Part shown: in pieces, positions 1-11,623 of the stretch
Layout of the letters: every line of letters starts with the position of its first letter
Numbering within the stretch: the first letter of the stretch is position 1
Assembly (NCBI GenBank): GCA_015039315.1
Contig: WIDE01000043.1
Coordinates: 220,119-263,962 of the forward strand
Source of the DNA: Clavulina sp. PMI_390
Lineage: Eukaryota > Basidiomycota > Agaricomycetes > Cantharellales > Hydnaceae
Direction: 5' to 3'
Length of the DNA: 43,844 nucleotides
Translations under genes and position numbers: made by a program
Notes under the pieces: generated by a model
What the model saw: only the letters and a program-made list of their open reading frames with translations
Told to the model about the DNA's origin: nothing
Databases searched by the model: none

Positions 1-1477
1 ATTCCAGGACTTATCCAATAGTCAGAAACCAGGACTATTCCACGCAAAAAGCGGGGTTTTGTCGCAGTGAGGACCTGGATATGCGGTCGAACCAGGACAG
101 TCCTGGTGCCGGGACATGCTTGTTTTGGTATTACACGCCAATTCATTTCCATATAATTTGATTGCAGAAAAAAATTCATTTGAGAGTACATAATCATGTA
201 TTTACAAATCTGGAGCGTCGAGAGTGTCGGTGTAGCTTGCCAATAGGAGCCTCGTCAATGAGAATATACATTACAAGATCACAATCAGATAGCCACTCAC
301 GAGGTATTCCCCATTTAATTCTCCGCCGCTTCCGTCAGAGAATCTAGCGCATTCGATAATGAGAAATGTCCAGGCAGCGAAGCAAGCAAGGGCCTACCCG
401 TATTGTGCAGTTGATTGATGCCTTCTTCGAAGCCGAAGATTCATTGCGAGTCATCCACTTCCTGAAATGGAAGTTGGGTGCTAGAAGCGTGAGATATATA
501 CCAGAAGTTAGTGAGGGTTCAAGGCGACGCGTTTTGAGCACTTCCCTCTTGAAGATACCAGCTAGTGACATGCTACAAAGGTTTTCAGTGGACGTGAGGG
601 GTGAGGGAAGAACTAAGCTTAGCTAGGGAGCGTAAAGGGAACAGCAGGGTAACTCTGAAAGAGCACGCGGAAAAGGCGTGGTATGACCATAAGACGAGGT
701 ATGATCCTAGGTCTTCTCCACGCGCGCTGATGAGCCAATCATCTAGGTCGACAGATAGGAGTGGGTGGCCACTTTGGCTTTCTTAGCGGTGAGTGGCGAG
801 TACGGGTCTTCACTTCGAGGGGGGGTGTAGAAGATGGTGGTCAGGAGGAGAGAGCGGAGTGGGATCGTAGCCGCCTATAGCCTCGTTGCAGTCGCGCGCT
901 CATTATGACCTCATCACTGAGCCACCTCTAAATACATACACAGCATATAATGGCTCAGCGGTGTTTGCTTGATGCCGCCCAGGACTCGCGGTCTGCTTGC
1001 CGGCTAAGTCTGATATTGAGCTCATAGGTAGTGGAAAGCGTGAAGATTTTTTCACATATTATCCAGACACTCTAGTATCATCGATAGTAGCAATCCCTAG
1101 GACCGAGACCAGGTGCCATGAATTCCAAAGATATCGATTTTTTCAGAGTATCCTAGGTTCCTATGCTCTACAAGCTAATGCGGGCATGATATCTCTGAAT
1201 TAACATCATGAACGCTCTTCCTTGCATACATCCATGGAAATGTCCTGGGATACAGGATAATTCCCTAGACAATCCAGGACAATACCTGGGAAACAGGACT
1301 ATTCCCCCGGTTTCGTTGCCTCAGTGTATTATATGAAGCTTTGGTAACATAACAGCATTCAAGAAGCTGTTTGTACTACAAGTCAAACGCAGGAACGGGG
1401 TACCACGGTTTAACAACAAGGGCGCACAGACGAGGGGCTTATAACTCGAGCATCCAATTATAGATGTCATCCGAGAG
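1..1477. other. Gene-poor region with CAGGAC-type short repeats
   Basis: No convincing gene is visible. Variants of CCAGGAC/GTCCTGG recur at both ends: near 4-10, 30-41, 92-107 (a near-palindrome) and again at 1239-1305. The 15-mer at 27-41 recurs at 1291-1305 with one mismatch. Short open frames at 366-626 and 601-786 show no recognisable domain. It may be a decayed repeat or non-autonomous element, but no terminal repeats or target-site duplication could be fixed. Confidence 0.35.
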
Positions 1478-3383
1478 CTAGTCGGATCTAGAGCCCGCTC
1501 CGGAATGCCCATCAGTCGAATCCGAATGACACTCGGCCTCTGAAGTTGAATCCTCTGAACAGTAGCCATATCCTGACTCACCCAAGTCATAAAAATCGAA
1601 CAGCTTCTCTAGTCCCCCTTCGCCCATGTTGTGATACCAGTCGGGGTCGATTGAACTTGAGTCCCAGTCCCATCCTGACTCGGGGTCGATGTCCCCCTCT
1701 CGAGCCCACCATTCGTCATTGCACTCACAATCGAGCTTGATTATGCGAGCTCCAAATGCTGTTCGCAAACTTTTCTTTCGCTTCTCGAATAGGCAACGAG
1801 GAATGGCAAGGGATTGAAGGTTCACAACGCGGCTGCTATTCCTCTGTCGTATTATTGATACTGTCTCTAACGCTTTCCATAGCGTGTAAAGACGAAGTTC
1901 GGAGGACGACAGGTCTCGGTATGGATTAAGATGAGGGAGTGAGAGATGCAGAAGCTTGGGGGCCGCGTGCTCAATCACCTGACCATCCGGCAAAATGACC
2001 TGGCCAAGCATAGCCACCAACTTGGATTGGATTGGGATGTACGCGCGGATGGTCAATGAAGTAAGGTGCTTGAAGCTATCAAGCTAAAGAAACAGTTAGA
2101 GGGTTCAGTGAGACTATGTTATCGAGCGTAATCCAACATATGGTACACACACGAGGTATTAGATCTCGGTAAGCGCCATCGATATCATCAGGTGTGCAGG
2201 AAATTGGTTTCTGATATAGCTCTTGATTGAAATGTGCGATACCTACACCAAGATGTTTGATGTTAGGCGTATCAAAAGACCGAAGGATGGAAAATAGAAG
2301 TTTGTAGCTAAAAGCTTCAACCGTGAGGCTTTCAAGACTTGCGAGAGTAAGGAGACGTTGTCCAGTGTGATTGCTTGCAAGAACTAGTGGCCCCATTATT
2401 CGAATGAGTGATAATTTCTCCATTTGGATAGCACTCTCCAGTGCCTCCCAAAGGTTCTCCCACTGAATATTCGGGGTAGACAGTGTAAGCTCTGTGAGGT
2501 GAAGGAGAGTTAATCCCATCACAGTGGAGGGTTCTCGGCTGGTCACAGCTAACGTAAGTCGAGGAAAGTTGCGAGAATCAATTGCCAATTCCTTGAATTC
2601 GGCCGGAAGGTCTCCACAGATCTTACACCGCCTATTCCTCTGACCAACGATGTTTACGCGGATGAGAAGACTGGGCGGAGATAGCTTGCTATGCTGGTCC
2701 CTCAAAATAGCGGAAAGGATGATGTTTCCATACATTATGCAGAACGGCTGACATCCCTCAACTGTGAGAGTTCTGATACGATACAACCAGTGGCTTTCGT
2801 TTGTGAGCCGGACGCTCTCGACCACGGCGGGAATGTCAATTAGTAGTTTTTGGTTGGAGTGATCTGCGAAGTCGATGACATGTAGGTCCATGGGAAGTTC
2901 GCCAGAGGGTTTGAAAAAGTCTTTGGGGCCAAGAAGGCCCGTTTTAGTCATACGAATTTTTCGGGTGGTCCAAAGCGGTGGGTGCTCAAAGAGCACGCGA
3001 GACCATGCTTTGGAAACTAGCTTCAGAGTATTTCGATAGCGTAGTTTGGGTCGAGGACCTTCACAATCAATGAGGAATTCGAAGATCAACGCAAGCACTT
3101 CAACAGGGACCGCGTTGAATGGCGCTGTCATTGCGCGAAATTGGGTACGATGGGTCTCCAGCGCCTGTCGAATGAATGAGAGTTGCTCCCCCAGATGGTC
3201 AAGCTTCTCTAGGCACATTACAGCCTCCCCATCGGCTGTCTCGATGTGCTTTCGCTGCTCTGGACGACTGGAGGCAGGATGGAGATAAATGTTGACAAAT
3301 TTATCAACATCGTGGGGCAATTTTGCTGTAGATCTTCGTAGTATATCAGCCTGTAGTTTAAATTTTTCTAATGAGGCGATCAA
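1478..3383 (-). CDS. F-box protein A (cluster family, opposite strand)
   Basis: Two exons, 3383-2151 and 2083-1478, with a 67 bp intron (donor GTGTGT, acceptor TTTAG), give about 612 aa. Residues 50-85 look like a coiled coil. An F-box-like segment at about 88-138 has AVPVEVLALIFEFL and LVSKAWSRV, so the protein is expected to bind Skp1 in an SCF ubiquitin ligase (family knowledge). LRR-like sequence follows. It shares with the plus-strand cluster the intron position, a central C-x2-C (C253, C256) preceded by C211-x3-C215 where the paralogues have H-x3-C, and a C-terminal CEC then DPESGW motif. The tail is acidic. It is the most diverged of the five copies. Its substrate is unknown. Confidence 0.85.
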
Positions 3384-3952
3384 GCCCTGGAAACCTTGCC
3401 TAAGTCGGATGTTTAGTTTTCTATCGGGTCAATCATCACGACAGTGAGAAACACGCACGCATTGGTTGTAAAGCTTTCTGCTTCAGCTGACTGGCCACTG
3501 TTGCTTATTGGCCCCATTATTCTTGAGAATGTCTTGCTTGGATTTGTTGAGAGAAGAGGCAACCTGTCATAAGCGTGTGGGTGATCGGAAGCACTGTTGT
3601 ATTTTGCCAAACAAAGATTTGGATCTCGTGATTAGGGAGCCTCCGTAGCACACGTATGCCTCACTTTCCGGTAATGGATGAACTCTTCAACCCCGTATGG
3701 TGGCCTCATTGCACATCAGCTGGTTCCGATAACAGAATAAGCAGTAATTGAAAGGAAAGACGGCGTGACAATAGATACAGGCGGAATTGAGAAAGAAAGG
3801 GAGATGCCCGAAGAAAGAGAAGTTGTTGTTGATCGATCGGCTTGCGTGATATGAATAATAACGAATAGATAAAATAAAGAAATAAAGAGAATGAGTTCTA
3901 GCGGGAGGTTGAATTCCAAGCTACCAGGTCCTCCAATGGTTCCAGCTCGTCA
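3384..3952. other. Intergenic, no feature seen
   Basis: This is the shared upstream flank of F-box A and 3' flank of the acidic protein gene. AT-rich stretches occur near 3830-3890. No CGTGGGAA element like those before paralogues C-E is present. Confidence 0.5.
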
Positions 3953-5000
3953 TCATCCTCCATATCGGCCCAGCACCGACTTGTGCGCGTCATCCTCCTC
4001 TTCGTTATCCTCGTCCTCGACATAGCAGTTACGGAGAGGCGAAGAACGGCCCAACAGAGAAAGGACAGCAGGGCGCGTATGCATCGGAATGCCATCCATG
4101 AAGCAGATTGGCGAGTCCTCTTGAAGGCGTGCAAGTGACAGAGCAGATGCGCGAGAGCCGGCTTCTTCGCGTTCCGCTACGACATCGAGGCGCACAGGGG
4201 TAGAGTCGACAGAGGAAGTGAAGTCGAACGAGAGAGTCGTATTGTCATCAGAGCTACGGGAGAGGGAAGCGCGGATAGTCTGAAGCTCTTGATACATCGC
4301 CTTGGCTCTCTGGATCGAGCCATCGCATCCACAGTCGTCATCTTCAGCAACAGCATCGTCGTCGCCAGTGAGAACCTCATAGCCAGCATCCTCGTCCGCC
4401 TCTTCAATAGGCTCGAGTGTGACGGACAGCAGGGACGAAGTCTTGGTTGTGGTGGTAATTGAGGTGTCCTGAAAGAACCATTGTGAGCCAAAGGCGGCCG
4501 CAGGCGAATTGCGAGAAGCAAATACTCACCGTAGCACACCCCTCCTCAGTATTATCGTCATCCTCGCCGTCATCAGTGACAGAGACAGCCTCGACGCAGG
4601 CCACAGATCCGTTATCCATGCCGAAGATCTTAATATTAGCGAGTTTAATGTCATCGTCAGACATCGTACTGTCGGAATCAGAGTCAGACTCGTCCTCGAG
4701 CTCAGAACCAGTGAGGGAAGTGGTGGATGAGGAGAGCTCAGAGTCGACAGTGGTAGTAGTAAGGCTCGTTGAAGTAAGCGAGTTCAGCTCTTCGTTGTCG
4801 TCCGCCTTGATAGGAACAGACTGGAAGGGGTCGACAAGGTGGCTGATCTCGTAGATGGATGAGACAGCAGGAAGGACGGCCTTCGACCGCTGCTTGGAGC
4901 TGGCGCGGACGTTCTTGAAGGCGCGAGGGACTTTGGTGATAACCTTAGAGACGTTGCGACCAAGCTTGCGGAGAGAGATAAAAGTGGAGGGTGAAGTCAT
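3953..5000 (-). CDS. Unknown acidic Ser-rich protein
   Basis: Exon 1 is 5000-4530 (157 codons) and exon 2 is 4468-3953, joined over a 61 bp intron (GTGAGT...TTTCAG) in phase 0, giving about 328 aa. The first 50 residues are basic (many K/R). They are followed by long Ser/Thr/Asp/Glu runs (about 75-135), an acidic CGC-containing segment early in exon 2 and a second acidic stretch near the C-terminus. No enzyme motif, signal peptide or membrane segment is visible. A TATAAA lies 107 bp upstream, which fits a regulated gene. I do not recognise the family. A largely disordered regulatory or nuclear protein is only a guess. Confidence 0.7.
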
Positions 5001-5106
5001 TGGTGATAGAAGAGAGTGGTCGTGGTTGGCAATGAGCGACTTCGAGGTATCCTGGTGTGGATGCGAGAGAGTGAAGGAGACTCTGAGAGAGCGAGGTATC
5101 GCAGTC

Positions 5107-5112
5107 TTTATA
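5107..5112 (-). promoter_or_regulatory. TATA box of the acidic-protein gene
   Basis: TATAAA on the minus strand, about 107 bp before the ATG at 5000. Confidence 0.5.
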
Positions 5113-5207
5113 CACAGATAATGCACAGAGATCGAACGATGGCGGAAGGTGTCAGACCTTGAAGTTGTGAGACGTGCCGCACACCAACCGCACAACGGCA
5201 GTCTCAG

Positions 5208-5226
5208 ATTCTGAGACCTTCAGAAT
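5208..5226. promoter_or_regulatory. Perfect 7 bp inverted repeat upstream of 3953-5000
   Basis: ATTCTGA and TCAGAAT are separated by 5 bp, about 210 bp before the ATG at 5000. It includes TTC/GAA units but not at regular heat-shock-element spacing. Its function is unknown. Confidence 0.35.
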
Positions 5227-5689
5227 AGCCGCGCCTCGCTATGATACGTCATATTGGTAACCAACGACATCCAAACGACATCTCATCCGAGTCCTGGAGC
5301 TTGACAATAGCGCAGAGCATGTTTAATAAATTTCGGGAGGGCGATATGAGTCGTAAATGATTGGATACGATGAGGAGGGTGATCGTGGGAATGGGCCAAA
5401 CAACTTGCATCCGCCCTCGATTCATTCCGGACCATCCAAAAAAACGAAGGTGAAGGTGATTAAGAGGAGATTGTTATAGTGTGAGTGACTACGATGCGCG
5501 GAAACGATGGTATCGTACAAATTGTGATCGGAAAGCTGGTCTATACAAGGATGTGGGGGGAGGGATGATTATGAAAAAATGGACGAATAGGAGAAGGGTT
5601 TATCGCTGTGAAAGGGAGAGGTCTTGATGATAGGGTGGCGGGAGAATAATGGGGTCATTATATCAATTCCATTTACGAAGCGCATTCTC

Positions 5690-7440
5690 TCAGTCCTCCT
5701 GTCCTGCGACCGCGCGCATCTGCTCGCCAGCCCGGTTCTTGTACATGATGATGTCACCTTCGTTCTCCACGAACTGGCAGTTGTTGAAGGATCTACGGAG
5801 GTAAATTAGTACGAAGCATTAAGATAAAATTCCACTAAGGGGGCAGGGAAGTTAAAAAGAGCACGTACCGCCACAGAGCGTACCAGGTGTTGGTGCTGTC
5901 GTAGTTGTAGTCTTCACCCATGACTTTCTTGAGATGCTCAGTCAATTGGGGTCCGTTGTAGAAAGGAATGGACGAGAAGAAGTGGTGAGCAACGTGGTCG
6001 TGAGAGATCTAAATACCCAACAGCCCGAAAATCAGCAAGAGGAATGCGGCAAGGACGAAAATGGCGTACGTTGTGGAAGAAAAATCGGCCAATCCAACCC
6101 AAGAACGGACGATCAACAGTGGTGGCGGCGCCGCGCAAGAAGGTCCATGCGCCGTTACGGAAATGAGGCATGGTAGGATCTAGTTTCATAGAGCCGTAAT
6201 CGTCAGCGCAAGCGCGAATAGGGTGCGCGGAATGAAATGAATAGCCTTACCGGTGTGTTGCAGGTACGTGCACATAACATTCCAGTGGTTCGTGAAGATG
6301 TATGGGATAACGTAGTACTTCCACACGGTTCCCGCCGAGGTGTTGTAGCCCCAGGTGGTGAGGATGGCGAGCCAGGTCAAGAGGCCAATATCGGTGGCAA
6401 TGACGCCGTTGCGATCTTGCTTGCGGAACAGAGGGGACCACGGAGACCAGTGCTAGAAAAACGTTTAATAATCATTAGCTACGGATCTAACGAAGGTCGG
6501 CATTAGATGAAATCTTGACTCACGTTGGTTCCTTCTGGCCAATGTTCGTTGCTGAGCAAGTTGAAAGTGAGGTACAAATTCCATCCCATGATTTGCAGAC
6601 GGAACAGCCTCCACAATGTCATGATAGGCGTCTAGAATAGGATATATGAGACCAAGGACTTGTACGAGACTGAATTCGACACTTACGTCGTCAAGCAGCT
6701 CGAGGTAGTCCACACGCGACATGGTCTCCTTTGGTGGCAAGCCGCGTTGTTTCCTGGTCTTCGGGATGTAGTTCTCGTCGCGCTCCATGGAGCCGGTGTT
6801 CTTGTCTGTGACCCAAGCATCAATGATAAGCCTTAACATTTGTCATTTGGGGTTGGGTAGACTTACGATGGATGTTGTGGGAGTAGCGCCAGGCGTAGAA
6901 AGGAGTGAAAATGGCGGTGTGTGTCAGGTATCCGATCGTGTAGTTGACGGCATGGTACTCCGACAGATTACCATGTCCAGCTTCGTGGCCAAGTGTGAAC
7001 AAAGCAGCTCCAGTTAGACTCTGGAAGAGCCAGTACGTGCACCACATCGCCCAGCCAGCGGCATATGTCGCGGAGCTAGAGAACCCATAGGAAGGGAGAA
7101 GCTTGGTGATAGGATCGATTTGTTTCGCGAGCTAAACAAAGAATAAAGGGCATTGAGCAATGAAGATGGAGGGCTGGGGCAGTAGATATGGACGTACCGT
7201 AAAGAGCGAGTAGGCGAGAGCAAAGTCTCGCACGGCATAGTAGACACCAATCACGGTGCTCTTCTTGTACAGCTCCTTTGGAACACCCTCATGGATCTGC
7301 TTGAGAGTGACTTTAGGAAGCTCATAGGGCTTTGCTAGACGAGCTTTGTATCTAGAACCAGGAGCAGCGTGAGAAACGAGGTCGGGATATCACGGTTAGA
7401 GTGAAGCTTACTCTGGGCTGTCCACAAAGAAGGAACTCAT
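5690..7440 (-). CDS. FAD2: Delta-12 fatty acid desaturase
   Basis: Nine exons: 7440-7412, 7351-7198, 7131-6867, 6805-6687, 6631-6524, 6452-6251, 6179-6070, 6008-5869, 5792-5690. All have GT-AG borders and keep frame, giving 409 aa, normal for the family. The three histidine boxes are HEAGH in exon 3, HNIHH formed across the exon 3/4 junction, and HVAHH in exon 8. These bind the di-iron centre of membrane desaturases. Hydrophobic segments surround the boxes. Such enzymes convert oleoyl to linoleoyl lipids in the ER (family knowledge). Box 1 has Ala where HECGH is common. The start at 7440 opens a 29 nt first exon (MSSFFVDSP). An omega-3 or bifunctional desaturase is not excluded by sequence alone. 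Confidence 0.95.
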
Positions 7441-9194
7441 GGTTTTACCCAGAAGAGGGGGGATGGATTAGGAATGATGAGCACTAGGGTATGCATGTAT
7501 ATATACGAGTCACGGTATTGGCAGATGGAGCATGACAGCGAGTAAATCGGATAGAACGGAAGGCGTCAATATAGAGAAGCGAGGCCCGAGGGATCATCCG
7601 TAGATTTGATACTGAAACAGTGAAAAGTTAATTCTGGCTCTAATAAGATCGCTAGGGGACCCTGCATCGCTGATGACTAAGTGTCATGACACGCATATGA
7701 AGCGGTGCGCGGATAGGTGAAAATATGGCTGGCGCATGTCAACGGACCCCACTACTTCAGTTCATAGGTGGAGGATAGGCCACACGCATTCAAAAGTACG
7801 ATGAATTCGGGACTAATTTGGCCGAAAGGACGGATAGGGCTGTTCAGAGCAACCGCCACCTTCGTCTTCTCCAACAAGGACTGCAGCTGGGTTGAGCAAG
7901 CCTTCCACAAAGGTTTCGAAAGCGACCCAGAGATGACTGGGACGCGCAGAGTGATGGGGAAGGAAGTTGAAAAGTTTCAGCTCATCCCGCCCGTCGTCAT
8001 CTCGCATAATGATCCGTGGGGCGCGTTCATACAGCGTCACCGGCGTCGCGCAGATGAGATTGTTTGTGTACGAGTGTTGTCATGGGGCGCTTGCGGTCCG
8101 TCAACCGCCGCCACAGTGCATACATTGCGTCTCTCTAAACCCCAACACCAAAACCAAAAACCCAAATCCAACCCAAAACTAACAAAAAACAAAAAACCAA
8201 GAACCAACCAACCGGGAAGACCAAAGCCAAAAGAAAGAAAACGAAACCGAAAGCCAAGGCCCCAAAAGAGGAGACACCAGCAATCCTCCCCTCAGGCCAT
8301 GACTGCAGATCAAGCATGGATACGATAAATGAGCGCAATAACTCGAGCTCTTACCCTCAGATACCCGGCTAATCTTGAGCGAAAGCTGCTGATAGCCAGG
8401 ATTCCGTCGCCCCACGGAGATACTTGGGCTGGCTGGGCACGCGACAGGCTGTCAGGATTTCACGAGCCAAATAGATAACGAGAAGGTGTTATTCATAAAA
8501 AGATAGGGCGCGATACCATCAGTTAATCTCCTCACGACTTTCGAGCGGAAATCGGCCCTCCACCTGCATGAGTCATCCGTCAGCTTCGTCCCAGCATCTT
8601 ATCTCCGTCCAGCTCGCCAAGCGCGCTATCCCCGACGGCTAATACCCTAATCACTCCAAAAGAGAGAAATAATACATGGATTTTTTTTTTGACATCTCTC
8701 GATATTCCTGCTACCCATCTCGAACCACAATAGGAGTGCTTGGAGTAATATCATCATAGAGCTTGCTTTCAATGACATCCTTACCTAACCGTTTGGTCCC
8801 AGCCTTGGTGCGTGATGGCTGAAGGGGTGCACACCACTCAGAATTGCGAGTTCAGCCTATGAACCCTTTTAAGGCTGTGGAGATGCCGTCAATGTGGTAA
8901 TGTCCATACCAGGCTGAAGGATGTGGCTAGGGCGTTATGCCTGCCTTAACCTCACCATATGCATAGAGCGTATGACAGGTGCTACAGAAAATGAAGAGCC
9001 AATTGCCATTTGGGGCCATGTTTATTTTGAGCCTTCGTCGGCCGAACAGAAGTTCAAGTGATTGGCCCGACCCTCGAACAAACCTGTACACACAGCGAGA
9101 TCCTCAAGGCTCATCTATCACCTTGAGTCCAAGCCCCATTTCAAGACGCATTTTCTGCGGTCTAAAACCGAAAGCACTCATTTGGTCGTATCTC
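7441..9194. other. Intergenic, low-complexity A/C-rich tract
   Basis: No gene is recognised. Positions 8140-8270 are A/C-rich (runs of CCAAA/AACC), which creates a spurious Lys/Pro-rich open frame at 7768-8328. A T-run lies at 8681-8690. The region separates the divergently transcribed desaturase and F-box B and should hold both promoters. Confidence 0.5.
7498..7505 (-). promoter_or_regulatory. TATA-like element of the desaturase gene
   Basis: TATATATA lies about 58 bp before the start codon at 7440. Confidence 0.4.
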
Positions 9195-11138
9195 ATGGAG
9201 TTCCGATCTCTCAGAAAATCACTTACTGGCCTGGTCAGTTCCGCCATCTCCTTGCCTCAATCCGCCAACGATCTTCTGCATCCGGAGGATGAGCTACCTC
9301 ACATATCTCAAGAGCCCGATATGGAGCGTCGTAACGAGTCTCGACGGCGCTTCGTAGATGCAGAAGCCGAACTCGTTGAGTGTTTGGACGAGATCGCCCA
9401 GGTTGAGAAACACCTCGGGCTATTACGAGACATACTCGAACGTCGCCAGGTCCAGTTTCACTCACGATCAGTGATGATTCAAGCAATCCCTCCAGAAGTC
9501 CTCTCCCAAATATTCTGGTTTGCGATCGAGCTCGAAAGGCCGCGGCCTAAACTCTACCGACGCGTGGACCTCATGCTAGTCTCTCGCCACTGGTGCGAAA
9601 CTATCCAAGGCTCGCTTTCCCTGTGGACATACCAGCATCATGTTCTTCGCGATACTGACGAGCTGTCTGCGATTGGGACCCGTTTTCAGAATGCTGGGCG
9701 ACTTCCATTGCGTTTGAGCATCCGACTCAGCAGTAGCCACCCATCTCTCAGCCCCGTTAGTGGTCGGGAAGCTTACAAAATGCTCGGCCTCACCAATGAA
9801 AGAGACTCTGAACCCGAAACCAATACCAGTTGGTTAGCTCAGATTCGATCAATCGACATTAGGGGGCATGAGCGAGGGTGTTACACCCTGTTAGCCACTC
9901 TTCTCGCAGCATTTGGCTCTCTTGATAGCCAAGAGGTCAAAAAAACGTATTCACTATCCCATGTTGCCATTTGGGGGGATGTTGATATCTCCTGCTCGAA
10001 GTGCAAACACCGTCAACGGGACACTGTGAAGCGGAAAGTCGCGGATCTACTTTCTCCTCTTAACCTCACATCGTTGGCTCTAAACCGGAGACCCTTCCTC
10101 CCTGGAGAGGAGTTCATGCAAAAGTTAAAGCACCTTACCCTTTCGAATCCGCAAAATATGACTTGGTCAAGCCTCCAGACCATGCTGACCAGCATGGTTC
10201 ACCTAGAGCACCTAGCCTTGACGCGGACACTATCAAACCTTCGTCCTCCAGAAGGCAGTAAAGATACCACACTGCTATCTAGTCTCACAAGTCTTGTAGT
10301 CGAAGCGAAGGACCTTCCATTGCTGATCTCGATACTGCGTCGGCTATCAGCTCCTTGGCTCAATCATCTAGGCCTCGGGTTTGCCGAGTTGACAGACACG
10401 CCGATGAACCCCATGTGGCTTACTCCATCGGATATTGACAACAAATTCTTCCCTCTAAGAGATTTCGTAAGTGTCCTTCTCTCCATGAGATTTGTTGCGA
10501 ATGTGTTACTGACGCTAAGGGATTTTCAGCTCAGTAGCTGGCAATATTTAACATCACTCGACCTGCGCCTCCCAATGGGCTTTGTCCCAAGAATTATGAA
10601 GGTGCTACTAGCTCCATTTGTCGATAAGACTGGCGTCGAAATCGTCCCAGTTCCTAAGCTCGCTCACATGTCCCTTCCTCATCTATTGGGCTTCCGACAC
10701 GAGCGTCCCGGACAGCTCCGGCGTGTCAAGACCGGAGAGACTTTCGTCACGGTGGTCAATGAACGACAAGACGTTAATAAGAAGCAAGCTCAAGCGACCG
10801 TGCTACGCCGCCAGTCTCTCGCAGTCCCTCGCTGCATCCTGGATGTTTGTAGTAAAAGTCTCCGAGCCGTGGCCGATGTGACGGAACTTTACTGTCAGTG
10901 TGGAGACTCTTGGAGAGAAGATGACAGTGACATCGACCTAGCTTCTGGATGGGGTTCGGAGTCAGAAGGCTCCTCATCCGAATCTGAATCTGATGATGAC
11001 GATGATTCAGAGAGCGATGACTCAGAGAGCAGTGACTCGGAAAGCAATGACTCAGAGAGCAACGACTTAGGGACCAATGACTCGGAGAGCAACGATTCGG
11101 AGAGCAATGATTCGGAAAGTGAGGACGAAAGGGAATAA
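9195..11138 (+). CDS. F-box protein B, first of the tandem cluster
   Basis: The start MEFRSL at 9195 was chosen by alignment with paralogues C-E, although the frame stays open upstream to 8979. Exons 9195-10466 and 10530-11138 give 626 aa. The 63 bp intron (GTAAGT...TTTTCAG) is a multiple of three with no stop, so it reads through in frame. Residues 50-90 form a coiled coil. The F-box at about 95-145 has AIPPEVLSQIFWF and LMLVSRHW. Next come GHERGC (H225, C229) and CSKC (C267, C270), LRR-like segments, and a C-terminal YCQC followed by DLASGW. A (DSES[ND])n tail is encoded by a 15 bp repeat and is rich in casein-kinase-II-like sites. It is a likely SCF substrate receptor with unknown target. 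Confidence 0.88.
   Translation: MEFRSLRKSLTGLVSSAISLPQSANDLLHPEDELPHISQEPDMERRNESRRRFVDAEAELVECLDEIAQVEKHLGLLRDILERRQVQFHSRSVMIQAIPPEVLSQIFWFAIELERPRPKLYRRVDLMLVSRHWCETIQGSLSLWTYQHHVLRDTDELSAIGTRFQNAGRLPLRLSIRLSSSHPSLSPVSGREAYKMLGLTNERDSEPETNTSWLAQIRSIDIRGHERGCYTLLATLLAAFGSLDSQEVKKTYSLSHVAIWGDVDISCSKCKHRQRDTVKRKVADLLSPLNLTSLALNRRPFLPGEEFMQKLKHLTLSNPQNMTWSSLQTMLTSMVHLEHLALTRTLSNLRPPEGSKDTTLLSSLTSLVVEAKDLPLLISILRRLSAPWLNHLGLGFAELTDTPMNPMWLTPSDIDNKFFPLRDFVSVLLSMRFVANVLLTLRDFQLSSWQYLTSLDLRLPMGFVPRIMKVLLAPFVDKTGVEIVPVPKLAHMSLPHLLGFRHERPGQLRRVKTGETFVTVVNERQDVNKKQAQATVLRRQSLAVPRCILDVCSKSLRAVADVTELYCQCGDSWREDDSDIDLASGWGSESEGSSSESESDDDDDSESDDSESSDSESNDSESNDLGTNDSESNDSESNDSESEDERE
11004..11123 (+). repeat. 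15 bp coding minisatellite in F-box B tail
   Basis: Eight imperfect 15 bp units of the type GACTCGGAGAGCAAC run head to tail in frame and encode DSES plus one variable residue. One unit (11064-11078) is diverged, reading DLGTN. Confidence 0.85.
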
Positions 11139-11623
11139 AGGATCGAAGTAGGCGTTTGAGAGAGGGGAGCAAGTGGAGAAAGACAAAGGAGAAAGCAGCG
11201 AGCAGTTGAAATCTTAATAGGAGTAGAGTAGTCCCCTCTAGGTGGAACTAGTGTTCAGAATGACTGGCCCGTCATGATTAGGTCTCGACGCATGCTGCTT
11301 CTGAGCTTTAGTGGTCGTCTAATCTTCAGTTAATTTCTGTAGCCGCGAAACCTGATGGCCAACTACCTAGCACAGCGACCCCCCTATCAGTGATGCACCA
11401 CTATTTTTTTCTCATGAAGGTGTAGTCAAAGGCGCTCCAACAGATTCTTCACAGTCATCACGAAGCTCTTACCATCTTTGTTTGGATCGAGGCCCGTGGG
11501 AATTCGGGCCACCTCACGGACAGGCAGACTGGAGCTCGCACACCACAACACTTCGAACGCCCACCACCCCAAGGGAACGATCTACGCTCAGTTGCTTAGA
11601 GGCGGCCAAATAGGGCCACCTTC
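11139..11623. other. Intergenic between F-box B and C
   Basis: No gene is seen. It contains the CGTGGGAA element at 11495-11502, inside a 20 bp GGCCCG...CGGGCC inverted repeat (11491-11510), and should be the promoter of F-box C. Confidence 0.5.
11495..11502 (+). promoter_or_regulatory. CSL-type CGTGGGAA element upstream of F-box C
   Basis: CGTGGGAA lies 122 bp before the ATG. The octamer matches the core recognised by CSL/CBF1 family factors, which fungi possess. The same element sits before D and E. The functional role is inferred. Confidence 0.35.

Noticed and set aside
31..107. CRISPR-like repeated short motif
   Set aside because: Units are irregular in spacing and sequence, there are no spacers, and the genome is eukaryotic.
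366..786. Possible retrotransposon remnant
   Set aside because: No reverse transcriptase, integrase or protease motif could be identified in any frame.
7768..8328. 186-codon open frame with Lys/Pro/Arg/Gln-rich end
   Set aside because: It arises from an A/C-rich low-complexity tract, has no domain or splice partner, and the opposite strand is equally open.
8979..9194. Upstream extension of F-box B (72 extra codons)
   Set aside because: Paralogues C, D and E align from MEF/MDF at 9195. The extension has no counterpart and atypical composition.
10774..11172. Minus-strand Ser/Cys/His-rich open frames over the F-box B tail
   Set aside because: They are shadows of the 15 bp coding minisatellite on the plus strand.
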